Source of the DNA: an uncultured Alphaproteobacteria bacterium | Lineage (GTDB): Bacteria > Pseudomonadota > Alphaproteobacteria > UBA2966 | Assembly (NCBI GenBank): GCA_958295725.1 | Contig: OY282368.1 | Span: 1,882,001-1,946,000, forward strand | Direction: 5' to 3' | Length of the DNA stretch: 64,000 nt | Shown here: positions 45,943 to 54,192 of the stretch, in pieces | Position numbering within the stretch: the stretch's first letter is position 1 | Layout: the number at the start of each line of letters is the position of its first letter | Translations under genes and position numbers: made by a program | Notes under the pieces: model-generated | Told to the model about the DNA's origin: nothing | Database searches by the model: none | The model's input: the letters and a program-made list of their open reading frames with translations, nothing else

Positions 45943-46314
45943 TCAGCCCCCGTGGGTGCCCCCGCTGCCCACGGAGCTGGCGCTGGCCACGCAGCTGGCC
46001 GTGGTGCAAGCGGTAGCCACGCTGCTGGCGGATCCGGCGGATCCGGCCGTGCTTGCCGACTTGCCGCCGGCGACCATGCCGAGCGTTTCGTCCGACAGGG
46101 CGACGTTCGGATCGGGCGGCAGGATGAAGTGGAAGACGTCGTCCGTGTTCACGTGAACGCGGACGTCGATCCCCGGGGGCAGATCCACGCCCCAGGACGA
46201 TATGGCCGCCCCCGGGTCCGTTTGCATCCGCTCCCGGAATTCCGGATCGAAGACGTCTTTCAGGTAGGCGTTCGATTCTTTCGGGTAGTCCTGAGCATCC
46301 AGCGAGTTTGTCAT
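45943..46314 (-). CDS. NHLP-leader RiPP precursor C
   Basis: A 123-residue precursor with a leader like group A (SNAYLKDVFDPEFRERMQTD, SSWGVDLPPGIDVRV, LPPDPNVALSDETLG, VAGG at 81-84) and a distinct 39-residue core holding two Cys (TACTTASC) with many Ser, ending GSGGTHGG. The leader matches A3 closely while the core differs, the usual pattern of leader conservation with core variation. AAGGAAA is the ribosome site. Confidence 0.9.
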   Translation of the reverse strand: MTNSLDAQDYPKESNAYLKDVFDPEFRERMQTDPGAAISSWGVDLPPGIDVRVHVNTDDVFHFILPPDPNVALSDETLGMVAGGKSASTAGSAGSASSVATACTTASCVASASSVGSGGTHGG

Positions 46315-46372
46315 CGAGTCGTTTCCTTTCTACTTGGCGGCACGGTCGAAGCAGGTCATCGTCGATGCCCGG

Positions 46373-47080
46373 TCAGCGACCGCCCTCCGCCGAACCGAGC
46401 CAGCGGCCGGTCAGACGTTCCATCAGGTCGACGTAGATCGCGAAGGCCGCGTCGTCGTCGCCGTTCCCGACCGCCGCGACGGCGTCGTCGACCCGCTCGC
46501 CGATCCAGCCCCAGTCCGCGTGATCCTCGGGGATCGCCGCGACCACCGAAGGCGCGGTCCGGTAGTAGTCCGCGACCAGCGCCCGGCGTTCCGCCGTCTC
46601 CATCATGTAGCCGTCGCGGAACCCCCGGAGCGCCGAGAGCGTCGGCCCGTCGTCCGCCTCGCCCCGCCGCTCGACGACCGCCGTGGTCAGGAAGCATCCA
46701 AAGTTCATCCCGTTCGGGAGGACCTGACGGACTGCCCAGGACGACCGGTCCGGCAGGGCCGGAAGGTCACCCAGATCCGGGCCCCTGTAGCCGGTGCCGC
46801 CGGCGACCCGGTCGAGCTGCTCGTCCGTCAGGTCGGCGTTCGGCGCGAACGGCATGGTGAAGTGGAAAACCTCGGCCGTATCCTCGACGACGCGGATGTC
46901 GGTTCCGGGGGGCAACTCGATGCCGTAGCCGGTGAAGACGGCTATCGGATTCTCTTCGATCCGCGCGCGGAGATCCGGCTCCTTGCGGTACTTGTCCGCG
47001 AAACGCGTCATGGCCGCGGCGCCGTCGGATGCGGCGGCGGGGTCCATCGAAAGAACTTCCGGGACATTCATGTTCAACAT
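46373..47080 (-). CDS. NHLP leader fused to a CFI-box-like domain
   Basis: A 235-residue protein. Residues 1-95 are an NHLP leader (FADKYRKEPDLRARIEENP, GYGIELPPGTDIRVV, LTDEQLDRVAGG with Gly-Gly at 94-95). What follows is not a short core but about 140 residues containing GCFLTTAVVERRGEADDG (128-145), LRGFRDGYM (151-159) and LVADYYRTAPSVVAAI (168-183), the pattern of the CFI-box domain found at the ends of bacterial surface or secreted proteins. The start at ATG 47080 is chosen because AGGGAG lies nine bases before; 47107 is possible. First gene of the precursor run. Leader-guided processing or export of this domain is inferred. Confidence 0.82.
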   Translation of the reverse strand: MLNMNVPEVLSMDPAAASDGAAAMTRFADKYRKEPDLRARIEENPIAVFTGYGIELPPGTDIRVVEDTAEVFHFTMPFAPNADLTDEQLDRVAGGTGYRGPDLGDLPALPDRSSWAVRQVLPNGMNFGCFLTTAVVERRGEADDGPTLSALRGFRDGYMMETAERRALVADYYRTAPSVVAAIPEDHADWGWIGERVDDAVAAVGNGDDDAAFAIYVDLMERLTGRWLGSAEGGR

Positions 47081-47137
47081 CGGTTCCAACTCCCTCATCA
47101 TCAGCATGGTTCGAGTGACAAGCTCCGTACAGCACGC

Positions 47138-47166
47138 GTTCTATCAAGCCAGGGGGCGAATTTTAA
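47138..47166 (-). promoter_or_regulatory. Possible promoter of the precursor operon
   Basis: On the minus strand TTAAAA (47166-47161) and TAGAAC (47143-47138) are spaced by 17 bases, each four of six to consensus, in a lower-GC patch about 60 bases before the first leader gene. This is the only promoter-like pair I see at the head of the precursor run. Confidence 0.35.
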
Positions 47167-47238
47167 CCCTAATTTCGGGTCCGGTCGGAACGGACGAAGA
47201 CGGCCGACGCATGAACCCCGCGCATCCCGCGCGTCGCC

Positions 47239-48396
47239 TCAACCGAAGTGGGCCCTGAGCCTGTCGATCGCCCTTTCGAGCACGGGCCACTGCTTGCTGA
47301 AGCAGAACCGGGCGAGATGATCCACCGCGCCGCTCGGATAGAAGGCGCTCACCGGGATCGCGGTCACCCCCGCCTCCACCGTGATGTATCGGCAGAACTC
47401 CTCGTCGGCGCCGTCGAATCCCAGGGGCCGGAAATCGGCGTTGATGAAATAGGTGCCGTGGCAATCGACGACGTCGAACCCGATGTCGCCGAGACCCCGG
47501 GCAACGAAGTCCCGGCGTTGCTGCAAGCCGCGCGCCAACGCCTCGAAGTACGAGGCGTCCTTTCGCAACCCGTAAGCCACGGCGCGTTGCAGGTTGGGCG
47601 CCGTCGTGAAGGTCAGGAACTGGTGCGCCCTCGACACGGCCTCGAGAGTCTCGGCGGCGGCCGTCAGATAACCCACTTTCCAGCCGGTCAGCGAGAAGGT
47701 CTTGCCGGCCGAGCCGATCTTGATCGCCCGCTCCCTCATGCCGGGAAAGGCGATCAGGGGCAGATGCTCGCGCCCGTCGTACAGGATGTGCTCGTAGGCT
47801 TCGTCGCACACGGCGTAGCAGTCGTGCTCCACGCACAACCCGGCGACGAACGAGAGCTCGTCGCGGGTGAAGACCTTCCCCGAGGGGTTCATCGGGTTGT
47901 TCAGCAGGATCGCCTTGGTCCTGTCGTTGAACGCCGCCGCCAGCTCGTCGCGGGGCAGTTCCCAATGAGGAGGCTCGACCCGGACCAGGCGAGGCGTCGC
48001 CCCGGCGCGCATCACCATGGGGTAGTAGCAATCGTAGAGCGGCTCGATCAGCACGACCTCGTCCCCCGGGCCGAGGAGGCCGAGGGCGCAGGCGGCCAGC
48101 GCCTCGGTGGCGCCGGAGGTCACCATGGTCTCCGTCCGCCAGTCGACGTCGAGGCCGTAGAAGCGCTCGGCGTGCGCGGCCAGGGCCTGGCGCAGCTCCG
48201 GGACCCCCATCATGGGCGGGTACTGGTTGGGACGGTCTTCGAGAGCTTCCGCCGCCCTGGCCCTGACGTCGGCGGGGCCGTTGTCGTCGGGGAAGCCCTG
48301 CCCCAGATTGACCGTCTCGTGTTCCATGGCGAGTTGCGACATGACCTCGAACACGGTCATGCCGAAACCCGAGAACACGTCGTTCGTCGGTTTCAC
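47239..48396 (-). CDS. Class I/II PLP aminotransferase
   Basis: A 385-residue fold-type I enzyme. Lys232 (GSAGKTFSLTGWKVGY) binds PLP, NNPMNPSGKV is the substrate/PLP loop and CDEAYEHILYD carries the conserved Asp and Tyr. YPPMMGVPELRQA at 59-71 is the typical N-terminal segment of kynurenine/methionine aminotransferases (YbdL/KAT-like). GTG start behind a G-rich ribosome site. It lies just after the precursor genes on the same strand but reads like a housekeeping enzyme; divergent from the class III aminotransferase. Confidence 0.88.
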   Translation of the reverse strand: MKPTNDVFSGFGMTVFEVMSQLAMEHETVNLGQGFPDDNGPADVRARAAEALEDRPNQYPPMMGVPELRQALAAHAERFYGLDVDWRTETMVTSGATEALAACALGLLGPGDEVVLIEPLYDCYYPMVMRAGATPRLVRVEPPHWELPRDELAAAFNDRTKAILLNNPMNPSGKVFTRDELSFVAGLCVEHDCYAVCDEAYEHILYDGREHLPLIAFPGMRERAIKIGSAGKTFSLTGWKVGYLTAAAETLEAVSRAHQFLTFTTAPNLQRAVAYGLRKDASYFEALARGLQQRRDFVARGLGDIGFDVVDCHGTYFINADFRPLGFDGADEEFCRYITVEAGVTAIPVSAFYPSGAVDHLARFCFSKQWPVLERAIDRLRAHFG

Positions 48397-48650
48397 GCCC
48401 CCTCCCCCCCTGTCCGATGCCGCGGCGCCGGCGCCGCGGCCGGAATTCCGTTTAGGGGAATCCCCGGGTTCCCGCAAGTTGCCGCCCCGGTCCGGGGCGG
48501 GGTCGCGCCGCCTGAACCGCCGCGGTCCCTTTCCGAAGCGTTTCTTGCGCCGGGGACGGGCTTTCTGTAGCGTCCCGTCGATCTCGCGCGGCGACGCCCC
48601 ATCGTCCGGTTCCGGCGCGCGCCACGGCAAACCAGGGAGCCCCGACCATC

Positions 48651-50048
48651 ATGGCCGTTCGACCGAACTCACCGGCGACCAAGGATATCGCCTACGTCAT
48701 GCATCCCTACACCAATCCCTCGACGCATGAGGATTCGGGCCCGCAGATCATCCAGCGCGGCGACGGCATCCACGTCTACGACGACGACGGCAAGAAATAC
48801 ATAGAGGGCCTGGCCGGCCTCTGGTACGCCTCGCTGGGGTTCTCGGAGGAGCGCCTCGTCGAGGCCGCGGCGGCGCAGCTGACGGAACTGCCCGTCTATC
48901 ACACGTTTTCCCACCGCTCGACGGGCCCCGTCATCGAGCTCGCCGAGCGGATCGTCCAGAACGCCCCGGCGCCCATGTCGAAGATCTTCTTCACCTGTTC
49001 GGGGTCGGAAGCCGTGGATACCGCGATCAAGATCGTCTGGTACTACCACAACGCGATCGGCAAGCCGGAGAAGAAGAAGATCGTCTCGCGGCGCGGCGGC
49101 TATCACGGCGTCACCGTGGCGTCGTCGAGCCTCACCGGACTCGCGGCGGTGCAGACGGGCTTCGACGTGCCCATTCCCAACCTCATGCAGACGGACTGCC
49201 CGCACTACTACCGTTACGGCGAGGACGGGGAGTCGGAGGAGGCGTTCGCCACGCGCATGGCGGACAACCTGGAGAAACTGATTCTGGAGGAAGGGCCGGA
49301 GACCGTGGCGGCGTTCATCGCCGAGCCCGTGATGGGCGCCGGCGGCGTCATCCCGCCGCCCGCCACCTACTTCGACAAGGTGCGGCCGATCCTGAAGAAA
49401 TACGACATCCTCTTCATCGCCGACGAGGTGATCTGCGGGTTCGGGCGCACCGGCAACATGTGGGGATCGCAGACCTACGGCCTCGACCCCGACATGGTGA
49501 CCATGGCCAAGGCGATCTCGGCGGGGTATCTGCCCATCGCCGCGACGATGTTCAACGAGAAGATCTACCGGGGCCTGCGCCAGGGGAGCTCGGAGATCGG
49601 GCTGTTCGGACACGGCTTCACCTATACCGGGCACCCCGCCTGCGCGGCCGTCGCCCTGGAAACGCAGAAGATCTACGAGGAGCGGGACACCTTCGCCCAC
49701 GCGGCGGCCGTCGCGCCCCGTTTCCTCGAGAGGCTGAAGGCTTTCGAGGATCACCCGCTGGTCGGCGAGGCGCGCGGCGTCGGCCTGATCGGCGCCATCG
49801 AGTTCGTGGCCGACAAGGAGACCAGGGAGCCTTTCGACCCGTCGCTCAAGGTGGCGGCGTTCGCCAACGCCCGCGCCTACGAGCACGGCCTCATCGTGCG
49901 GGCCCTGCCGGCGGGCGACTCGGTGGCGTTCTGCCCGCCGCTCATCATCACGGAATCGCAGATCGACGACATGATGGACCGCTTCGCCAGGGCGCTCGAA
50001 GACACCGGACGGATGCTGGCGGGGGAAGGCGTCAGGCTGGCCTCGTAG
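48651..50048 (+). CDS. Class III PLP aminotransferase (omega-amino acid type)
   Basis: A 465-residue enzyme of the beta-alanine/omega-amino acid:pyruvate group. Lys287 (MVTMAKAISAGYLP) binds PLP, FIADEVICGFGRTG carries the Asp, SGSEAVDTAIKI is the PLP phosphate loop and GYHGVTVAS the usual substrate segment. It transfers the terminal amino group of polyamines, beta-alanine or taurine-like substrates. It is followed after 64 bases by a 3-hydroxyisobutyrate-dehydrogenase-like gene on the same strand. Confidence 0.92.
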   Translation: MAVRPNSPATKDIAYVMHPYTNPSTHEDSGPQIIQRGDGIHVYDDDGKKYIEGLAGLWYASLGFSEERLVEAAAAQLTELPVYHTFSHRSTGPVIELAERIVQNAPAPMSKIFFTCSGSEAVDTAIKIVWYYHNAIGKPEKKKIVSRRGGYHGVTVASSSLTGLAAVQTGFDVPIPNLMQTDCPHYYRYGEDGESEEAFATRMADNLEKLILEEGPETVAAFIAEPVMGAGGVIPPPATYFDKVRPILKKYDILFIADEVICGFGRTGNMWGSQTYGLDPDMVTMAKAISAGYLPIAATMFNEKIYRGLRQGSSEIGLFGHGFTYTGHPACAAVALETQKIYEERDTFAHAAAVAPRFLERLKAFEDHPLVGEARGVGLIGAIEFVADKETREPFDPSLKVAAFANARAYEHGLIVRALPAGDSVAFCPPLIITESQIDDMMDRFARALEDTGRMLAGEGVRLAS

Positions 50049-50077
50049 CGCGGCGCCGGCCGTCCGGTCCACGGGAG

Positions 50078-50111
50078 ACGGGAAGAGGACAGAAACGGGA
50101 AGAGGACAGAA
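50078..50111 (+). repeat. Perfect tandem 17-base duplication carrying the ribosome site
   Basis: ACGGGAAGAGGACAGAA occurs twice without a gap, at 50078-50094 and 50095-50111, immediately before the ATG at 50113. Each copy holds GGAAGAGGA, so the next gene has two alternative ribosome sites. Confidence 0.85.
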
Positions 50112-50112
50112 C

Positions 50113-50985
50113 ATGCGCGTCGGATTCGTCGGCTGTGGAACCATGGGCGAGCACATGGCCCGCAACATCGTCGGGAAGGGGCACGAGCTCGCCGTCTACG
50201 ACATCGACGTCGAACCGCTGCGGCGGCTCCAGGAAGACGGAGCGTCGATCAGGCAACGGCCGGCGGACGTGGCCTCCGGCTCCGAGATCACCGTCCTCAT
50301 GGTCGTGAACGACCGGCAGGTCCGCGACGTGATCGCGGGCGAGAACGGCCTGCTCGAAGAGCTGCCGCCGGGCGGGATCGTCGTCGTCATGAGCACCGTC
50401 ACGCCCGGCGTCTGCGTCGAGATGGCCGAGGTCGTGCGCGCGGCCGGCGGCGACCTGATGGAGGCGCCCGTGGTCCTGAGCCAGCCGGCGGCGGTCGCCG
50501 GCGAGCTCGGCATCTACCTGGGCGGCGCCCCGGAAACCTGCGAGAAGGCGATGCCCGTCCTCCGCTGCATGGGGAAGAACATCATCCGCATGGGGGACGT
50601 CGGCCAGGCCATGGCGATGAAGCTCTGCCACAACATGATGACCGCCACCATCGCCCAGGGCGTCTCCGAGATGATCGCGCTCGGCACGAAAGCGGGCCTC
50701 GACTTCGACGACATGGAGACCGCCGTTTCCTATGGCGGCGGTCGGAACTTCTTCCTCGACAGCAAGGCGCCGACGATCAGGGCGCGGGACTTCGCGGCCC
50801 GCTTCTCGCTCGCCAACATGAACAAGGACATGGGACTGACGCTGGTCTTCGCCGACAGCCTGGGCGTGAGTATGCCGGCCGGCGCCGCCACCAAGCAGGC
50901 GGCCAGCATGGGAATGGCGGCGGGCATGGGCGAGGAGGACTTCTCGGCGCTCGTGAAGGTCGCCGAGAAGGCGTCGAACGTCTAA
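50113..50985 (+). CDS. NAD(P)-dependent 3-hydroxyacid dehydrogenase (3-hydroxyisobutyrate dehydrogenase family)
   Basis: A 290-residue beta-hydroxyacid dehydrogenase. VGFVGCGTMGEHMARN (residues 3-18) is the Rossmann dinucleotide loop, STVTPG the substrate segment and Lys170 (AMAMKLCHNMM) the catalytic lysine. The second family motif, usually a Gly-rich APVSGG, reads EAPVVLSQPAAVAG here, so the substrate pocket differs. It could reduce a semialdehyde formed by the aminotransferase upstream. Confidence 0.88.
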   Translation: MRVGFVGCGTMGEHMARNIVGKGHELAVYDIDVEPLRRLQEDGASIRQRPADVASGSEITVLMVVNDRQVRDVIAGENGLLEELPPGGIVVVMSTVTPGVCVEMAEVVRAAGGDLMEAPVVLSQPAAVAGELGIYLGGAPETCEKAMPVLRCMGKNIIRMGDVGQAMAMKLCHNMMTATIAQGVSEMIALGTKAGLDFDDMETAVSYGGGRNFFLDSKAPTIRARDFAARFSLANMNKDMGLTLVFADSLGVSMPAGAATKQAASMGMAAGMGEEDFSALVKVAEKASNV

Positions 50986-51048
50986 CCGTCGGGCGCCATG
51001 CCCTTCGCGGTAAGTTGCGCGATGGCGCCGGGTGTTTCGCGCCGGGAC

Positions 51049-51276
51049 TTATGCGCTACGACGAATCGGGCCGAGCCGAAGCCGATGGACGGCCTTCCGG
51101 GCGGATTCCTTCGTGATTTGCGAATCCACGGGGGCGTTGCCGTAAATGAAGCTCACGCGCTGCTCCAGCAACTCCTCGTCCGTCAACGCGACCGATTTGG
51201 CGCGCTCCAGGAGCGCCCGCAACTCGGGCCGGTCGGGCGCGCGACCGAGGGCCCCGGCTTTTCTCGAATCGCTCAT
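51049..51276 (-). CDS. Small conserved protein of the parA operon
   Basis: A 75-residue protein with the pattern LTDEELLEQRVSFIYGNAP and ITKESARKAV, seen in small proteins of plasmids and phages whose function I do not know. Its ATG overlaps the stop of the gene before it (ATGA). Third and last gene of the parA operon. Confidence 0.72.
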   Translation of the reverse strand: MSDSRKAGALGRAPDRPELRALLERAKSVALTDEELLEQRVSFIYGNAPVDSQITKESARKAVHRLRLGPIRRSA

Positions 51277-51791
51277 AGCGGGACCTGCCGCCCGCGAGCG
51301 GCCCTTCCATGCCGGCGGATGGCGTCGGCGATCGGACCCAATCGGGCGGGGCCGGAAAAGGCGTTCTCGTCCAGCAACCTCCGAACGTCGCGAACCTCCA
51401 TCGTCGCCAGAAACTTGAAGACCCGGGGTATGACGTTGGCCCGCACCTTGGAGGCGGGTTCCTCGATCCCGTAAATCCGACAGAAATCCTGAATATCCGC
51501 GTATGTCGGCAAGAAGGACTTTTCCTCGAATCGTTTCGCCAGCGTGAGCACCGAGACCCGCCGCTCGGCGGCGATATCCATCCTGGAAACGTATTCCGTT
51601 GCCGTGACTCTCGACGATTTTCGTTTGGTTCCGGGTTTCGCTTGCGTTCCGTCCTCTGACAACGGCTTCCGTGACTCGGCCATCGTTCGCTTCTCGGAGG
51701 ACACGATGGCCCGCATCTCTCGATAGACCGCGTCGACCCCATAGCGCTCGACGAGAAGACGGACATCGTTCTTGAGGTTGGAGTTTTTCAT
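51273..51791 (-). CDS. Uncharacterised protein after ParA (possible ParB analogue)
   Basis: A 172-residue basic protein without a domain I can name. The N-terminus is charged and helical (LKNDVRLLVERYGVDAVYREM); a Lys/Arg-rich stretch (KPGTKRKSSR) lies at about 50-60; the C-terminal half has alternating helices (VFKFLATMEVRDVRRLL). Position directly behind parA with an ATGA overlap suggests the DNA-binding or adaptor partner of the ATPase. Lower GC than its neighbours. Confidence 0.6.
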   Translation of the reverse strand: MKNSNLKNDVRLLVERYGVDAVYREMRAIVSSEKRTMAESRKPLSEDGTQAKPGTKRKSSRVTATEYVSRMDIAAERRVSVLTLAKRFEEKSFLPTYADIQDFCRIYGIEEPASKVRANVIPRVFKFLATMEVRDVRRLLDENAFSGPARLGPIADAIRRHGRAARGRQVPL

Positions 51792-52651
51792 CGTTTTTTA
51801 CCGATGCCAAGACGGTTGAAAAATTCCTTCGCGAACTCGCGGTAAAGAGGCGCATCTCCCGAATAGCTGAGGTCTCCACGCATCATCTTCGGGAATCCTC
51901 TCGAATAAGGAAGCTCCGTTTCGAAGACATGCCATCCGTTTTTCTTCGCTTCTCGTCGGATCTCCTCGATCGACGTATGCCTCTCCGGGCCGCCCTCATT
52001 TCCGCTGTAATGATAGGACCAATTGTTTATCACCACCCCCGCGACGTCTATGGCGTGGCCCCGATTTTCTCTCTTGAAGTTTTCGAGAGACTCATGCAGC
52101 AGGGGAAACCCGATTGTCGCGAAATACTCCGGCCGAACGGGAACGAGGACATGGCGAGACGCATGATATGCGATGCGGGTCAGAATCGACTCGGTCGGGG
52201 CGCAGTCGATCAACACGATATCCTTGTCCTGAAAATGATCGGCGATGAGTTTGTCCAGCACCGTTCGGTCGGTATCGATGGACTTTATCAGCCGATCGGA
52301 AAAATCGAATCTCGATGGAACGAGCTGCAGGTTGGGTCCACCCAGTCGGGTGCCGCCGACGACGATTTCACACACGTCCAATACCGTCGGCGAGGGGGAT
52401 TTCGATACGGGCAGCCGGACGTCATTGAACAACTCGACGATCGACGGGTCTTGGTCGCTCAGGAATTGTCTGTAGCGCTCGCCCATGAACGCCTGCGACA
52501 GGTTGGCTTGCGGGTCCAGGTCTATCGCGAGGACCTTGAGGCCGAGAACCCGAGACGCGTAGCGGCCGAGCAGCGCGGCGATGGTCGTCTTGCCGACGCC
52601 GCCCTTCATGTTGATCACCGAAATGCAAACGGGACCGTTCCCCGCGGTCAT
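51788..52651 (-). CDS. ParA-family partition ATPase
   Basis: A 287-residue ATPase. The deviant Walker A KGGVGKTT (16-23), the switch DLDPQANLSQAFMG and Walker B VLIDCAPTES are intact, and VPVRPEYFATIGFPLL is the usual ParA/Soj segment. It should move a plasmid, integrative element or other cargo along the nucleoid. TAGGAGA precedes the ATG. It heads a three-gene operon with one-base overlaps at each junction. The whole 1.6 kb has visibly more A/T than flanking genes, a sign of transfer. Confidence 0.9.
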   Translation of the reverse strand: MTAGNGPVCISVINMKGGVGKTTIAALLGRYASRVLGLKVLAIDLDPQANLSQAFMGERYRQFLSDQDPSIVELFNDVRLPVSKSPSPTVLDVCEIVVGGTRLGGPNLQLVPSRFDFSDRLIKSIDTDRTVLDKLIADHFQDKDIVLIDCAPTESILTRIAYHASRHVLVPVRPEYFATIGFPLLHESLENFKRENRGHAIDVAGVVINNWSYHYSGNEGGPERHTSIEEIRREAKKNGWHVFETELPYSRGFPKMMRGDLSYSGDAPLYREFAKEFFNRLGIGKKR

Positions 52652-52726
52652 CGTCCGTCTCCTATCAGCTTCGCTGCATTATAGGACTTTCGCAAATATG
52701 CGGAAGGCCGGCTTTCCTCGACCGTT

Positions 52727-53167
52727 TCACTCCACCCGCGTCCAGGTCTGTGTCTTGCAGAAGAAGAGCACGCAGCCGCTGACCTTCAGTGTCGCCGGGT
52801 CGGCGAGCTTCAGCCTGGAGCGGTAGGTCTTCCCGTCCTCGGGGTTGTATATCTCGCCGCCCGTCCATTCGTCGCCGCCCCGGTCGGAGAAACCGGTCAG
52901 CAGCGGCAGTCCCAGGATCGGCCGGTCGCGCAGCGATTCGTCCTTGTTGTGGATATCGCGTTTCTCCGAGCCGTCGTCGTCGCGGGGCTCCTTCAGCCAC
53001 ACGATCTCGCCGCGGAGTCCGTCGCCGCGGCGCTGGATGCGCACATGCGATTTGCCGCCTTCCGTCATCCAGACGCCTTGCGCGGAATCGGCGCGGGCGC
53101 CGCCCGCGAGACATACGGCGAGCGCGAGCCCGACCGGAACGATCCACCGCCGCGCCACCTTCGCCAT
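52727..53167 (-). CDS. DUF2147 secreted protein
   Basis: A 146-residue protein with a signal peptide (1-26, AGGARADS) followed by GVWMTEGGKSHVRI and a lipocalin-like beta domain ending KVSGCVLFFCKTQTWTRV, the layout of DUF2147 proteins. They are periplasmic and of unknown biochemical role. Two C-terminal cysteines (GCVLFFCK) may be paired. It lies 36 bases after the BMP-type protein on the same strand. Confidence 0.88.
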   Translation of the reverse strand: MAKVARRWIVPVGLALAVCLAGGARADSAQGVWMTEGGKSHVRIQRRGDGLRGEIVWLKEPRDDDGSEKRDIHNKDESLRDRPILGLPLLTGFSDRGGDEWTGGEIYNPEDGKTYRSRLKLADPATLKVSGCVLFFCKTQTWTRVE

Positions 53168-53202
53168 CGCCGCCCCTCCCCGCCGCCGCCTGTCGTCCTC
53201 GT

Positions 53203-54192
53203 TCAGTACGGACACGAGGAGTCGTCCAGGTAGTCGTGCACCGCGATCCCGCCGGAAACGATCGCCTCGCGCGCCGCCGCGACCGCCGCCTCGATCTCGC
53301 CGGCGACCAGCGCCCTGTTGTGCTCGTCCACGGCCCAGTCGACGCCGCCCTCGGCGAGCCCCAGCCGCTCGACACCGGCCGAGAAGCGGCCTTCGAGGAC
53401 GTCCTTGAAGAAGCGGTAGGCGACGATATCGACCCGTTTGACCATGGACGTCAGCACCCTGCCCGGCGCGAGGTAGTTCTGGTTCGTATCGACGCCGATG
53501 GCCAGTTTGCCGGCGTCCGCCGCCGCCTCGATCACCCCGACGCCCGTGGCCCCGGCCGCATGGTAGACGACGTCGGCGCCGCGGTCGATCTGGCCTCGCG
53601 CCAGCTCGCCGCCCTTCGCCGGATCGTTCCAGGCGGCGGGGGTGGCGCCGGTCATGTCTTGCAGGACCACGATGTCCGGGTCGACCGATCCGACGCCCTG
53701 GACGTAGCCGCAGGCGAACTTGCGGATGAGCGGCGAGTCCATCCCGCCGACGAATCCCACGACGCCGCTTCGCGACTTCATCGCCGCCGCGACGCCGACG
53801 AGGTAGCTGCCCTCGTGCTCCTTGAACGAGTACTGGCGCAGGTTGGGCCGGTCGAGCCAGAACACGTCGATGATCCCGAACCGCACGTCCGGGTTGGCTT
53901 CCGCCGCCGCGTCGATGGCGCCGGCATAGGTGAACCCGGCGCCGAGCAGGGCCGTCGCGCCGCGCCGGATCAGGAGCTCCGTCCCGCTCCGGCGCTGGGC
54001 CTCGCCGGCGGCCTCGAACTCCATCACCGCGATGCCGGTTTCCTCGGCGAAGCGCCGGGCGCCGTTGTAGACGGCTTCGTTGAACGACTTGTCGAACCTG
54101 TCGCCGTAGATCACGGCCGGCCTGAAGTCGGCGGCGTGCGCGGCGACGGCGGCCAGCGAAACCAGCGCGACGGCCGACAGGACGATCCGCAT
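53203..54192 (-). CDS. BMP-family ABC transporter substrate-binding protein
   Basis: A 329-residue periplasmic binding protein of the basic-membrane-lipoprotein/PnrA group, which binds nucleosides or purine-related ligands. Signal peptide 1-20 (AAHA), then AVIYGDRFDKSFNEAVYNGA, GFVGGMDSPLIRKFACGY (the typical hinge) and GVDTNQNYLAPGRVLTSM. No lipobox is seen. No cognate permease or ATPase gene is next to it, so it may work with a transporter elsewhere. The ATG at 54192 gives a proper signal peptide; the frame extends to 54294. Confidence 0.88.
   Translation of the reverse strand: MRIVLSAVALVSLAAVAAHAADFRPAVIYGDRFDKSFNEAVYNGARRFAEETGIAVMEFEAAGEAQRRSGTELLIRRGATALLGAGFTYAGAIDAAAEANPDVRFGIIDVFWLDRPNLRQYSFKEHEGSYLVGVAAAMKSRSGVVGFVGGMDSPLIRKFACGYVQGVGSVDPDIVVLQDMTGATPAAWNDPAKGGELARGQIDRGADVVYHAAGATGVGVIEAAADAGKLAIGVDTNQNYLAPGRVLTSMVKRVDIVAYRFFKDVLEGRFSAGVERLGLAEGGVDWAVDEHNRALVAGEIEAAVAAAREAIVSGGIAVHDYLDDSSCPY

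Noticed and set aside
44275..46314. A CRISPR-like or non-coding repeat array
   Set aside because: Units are over 400 bases, keep reading frames, ribosome sites and leader motifs, and are plainly tandem genes.
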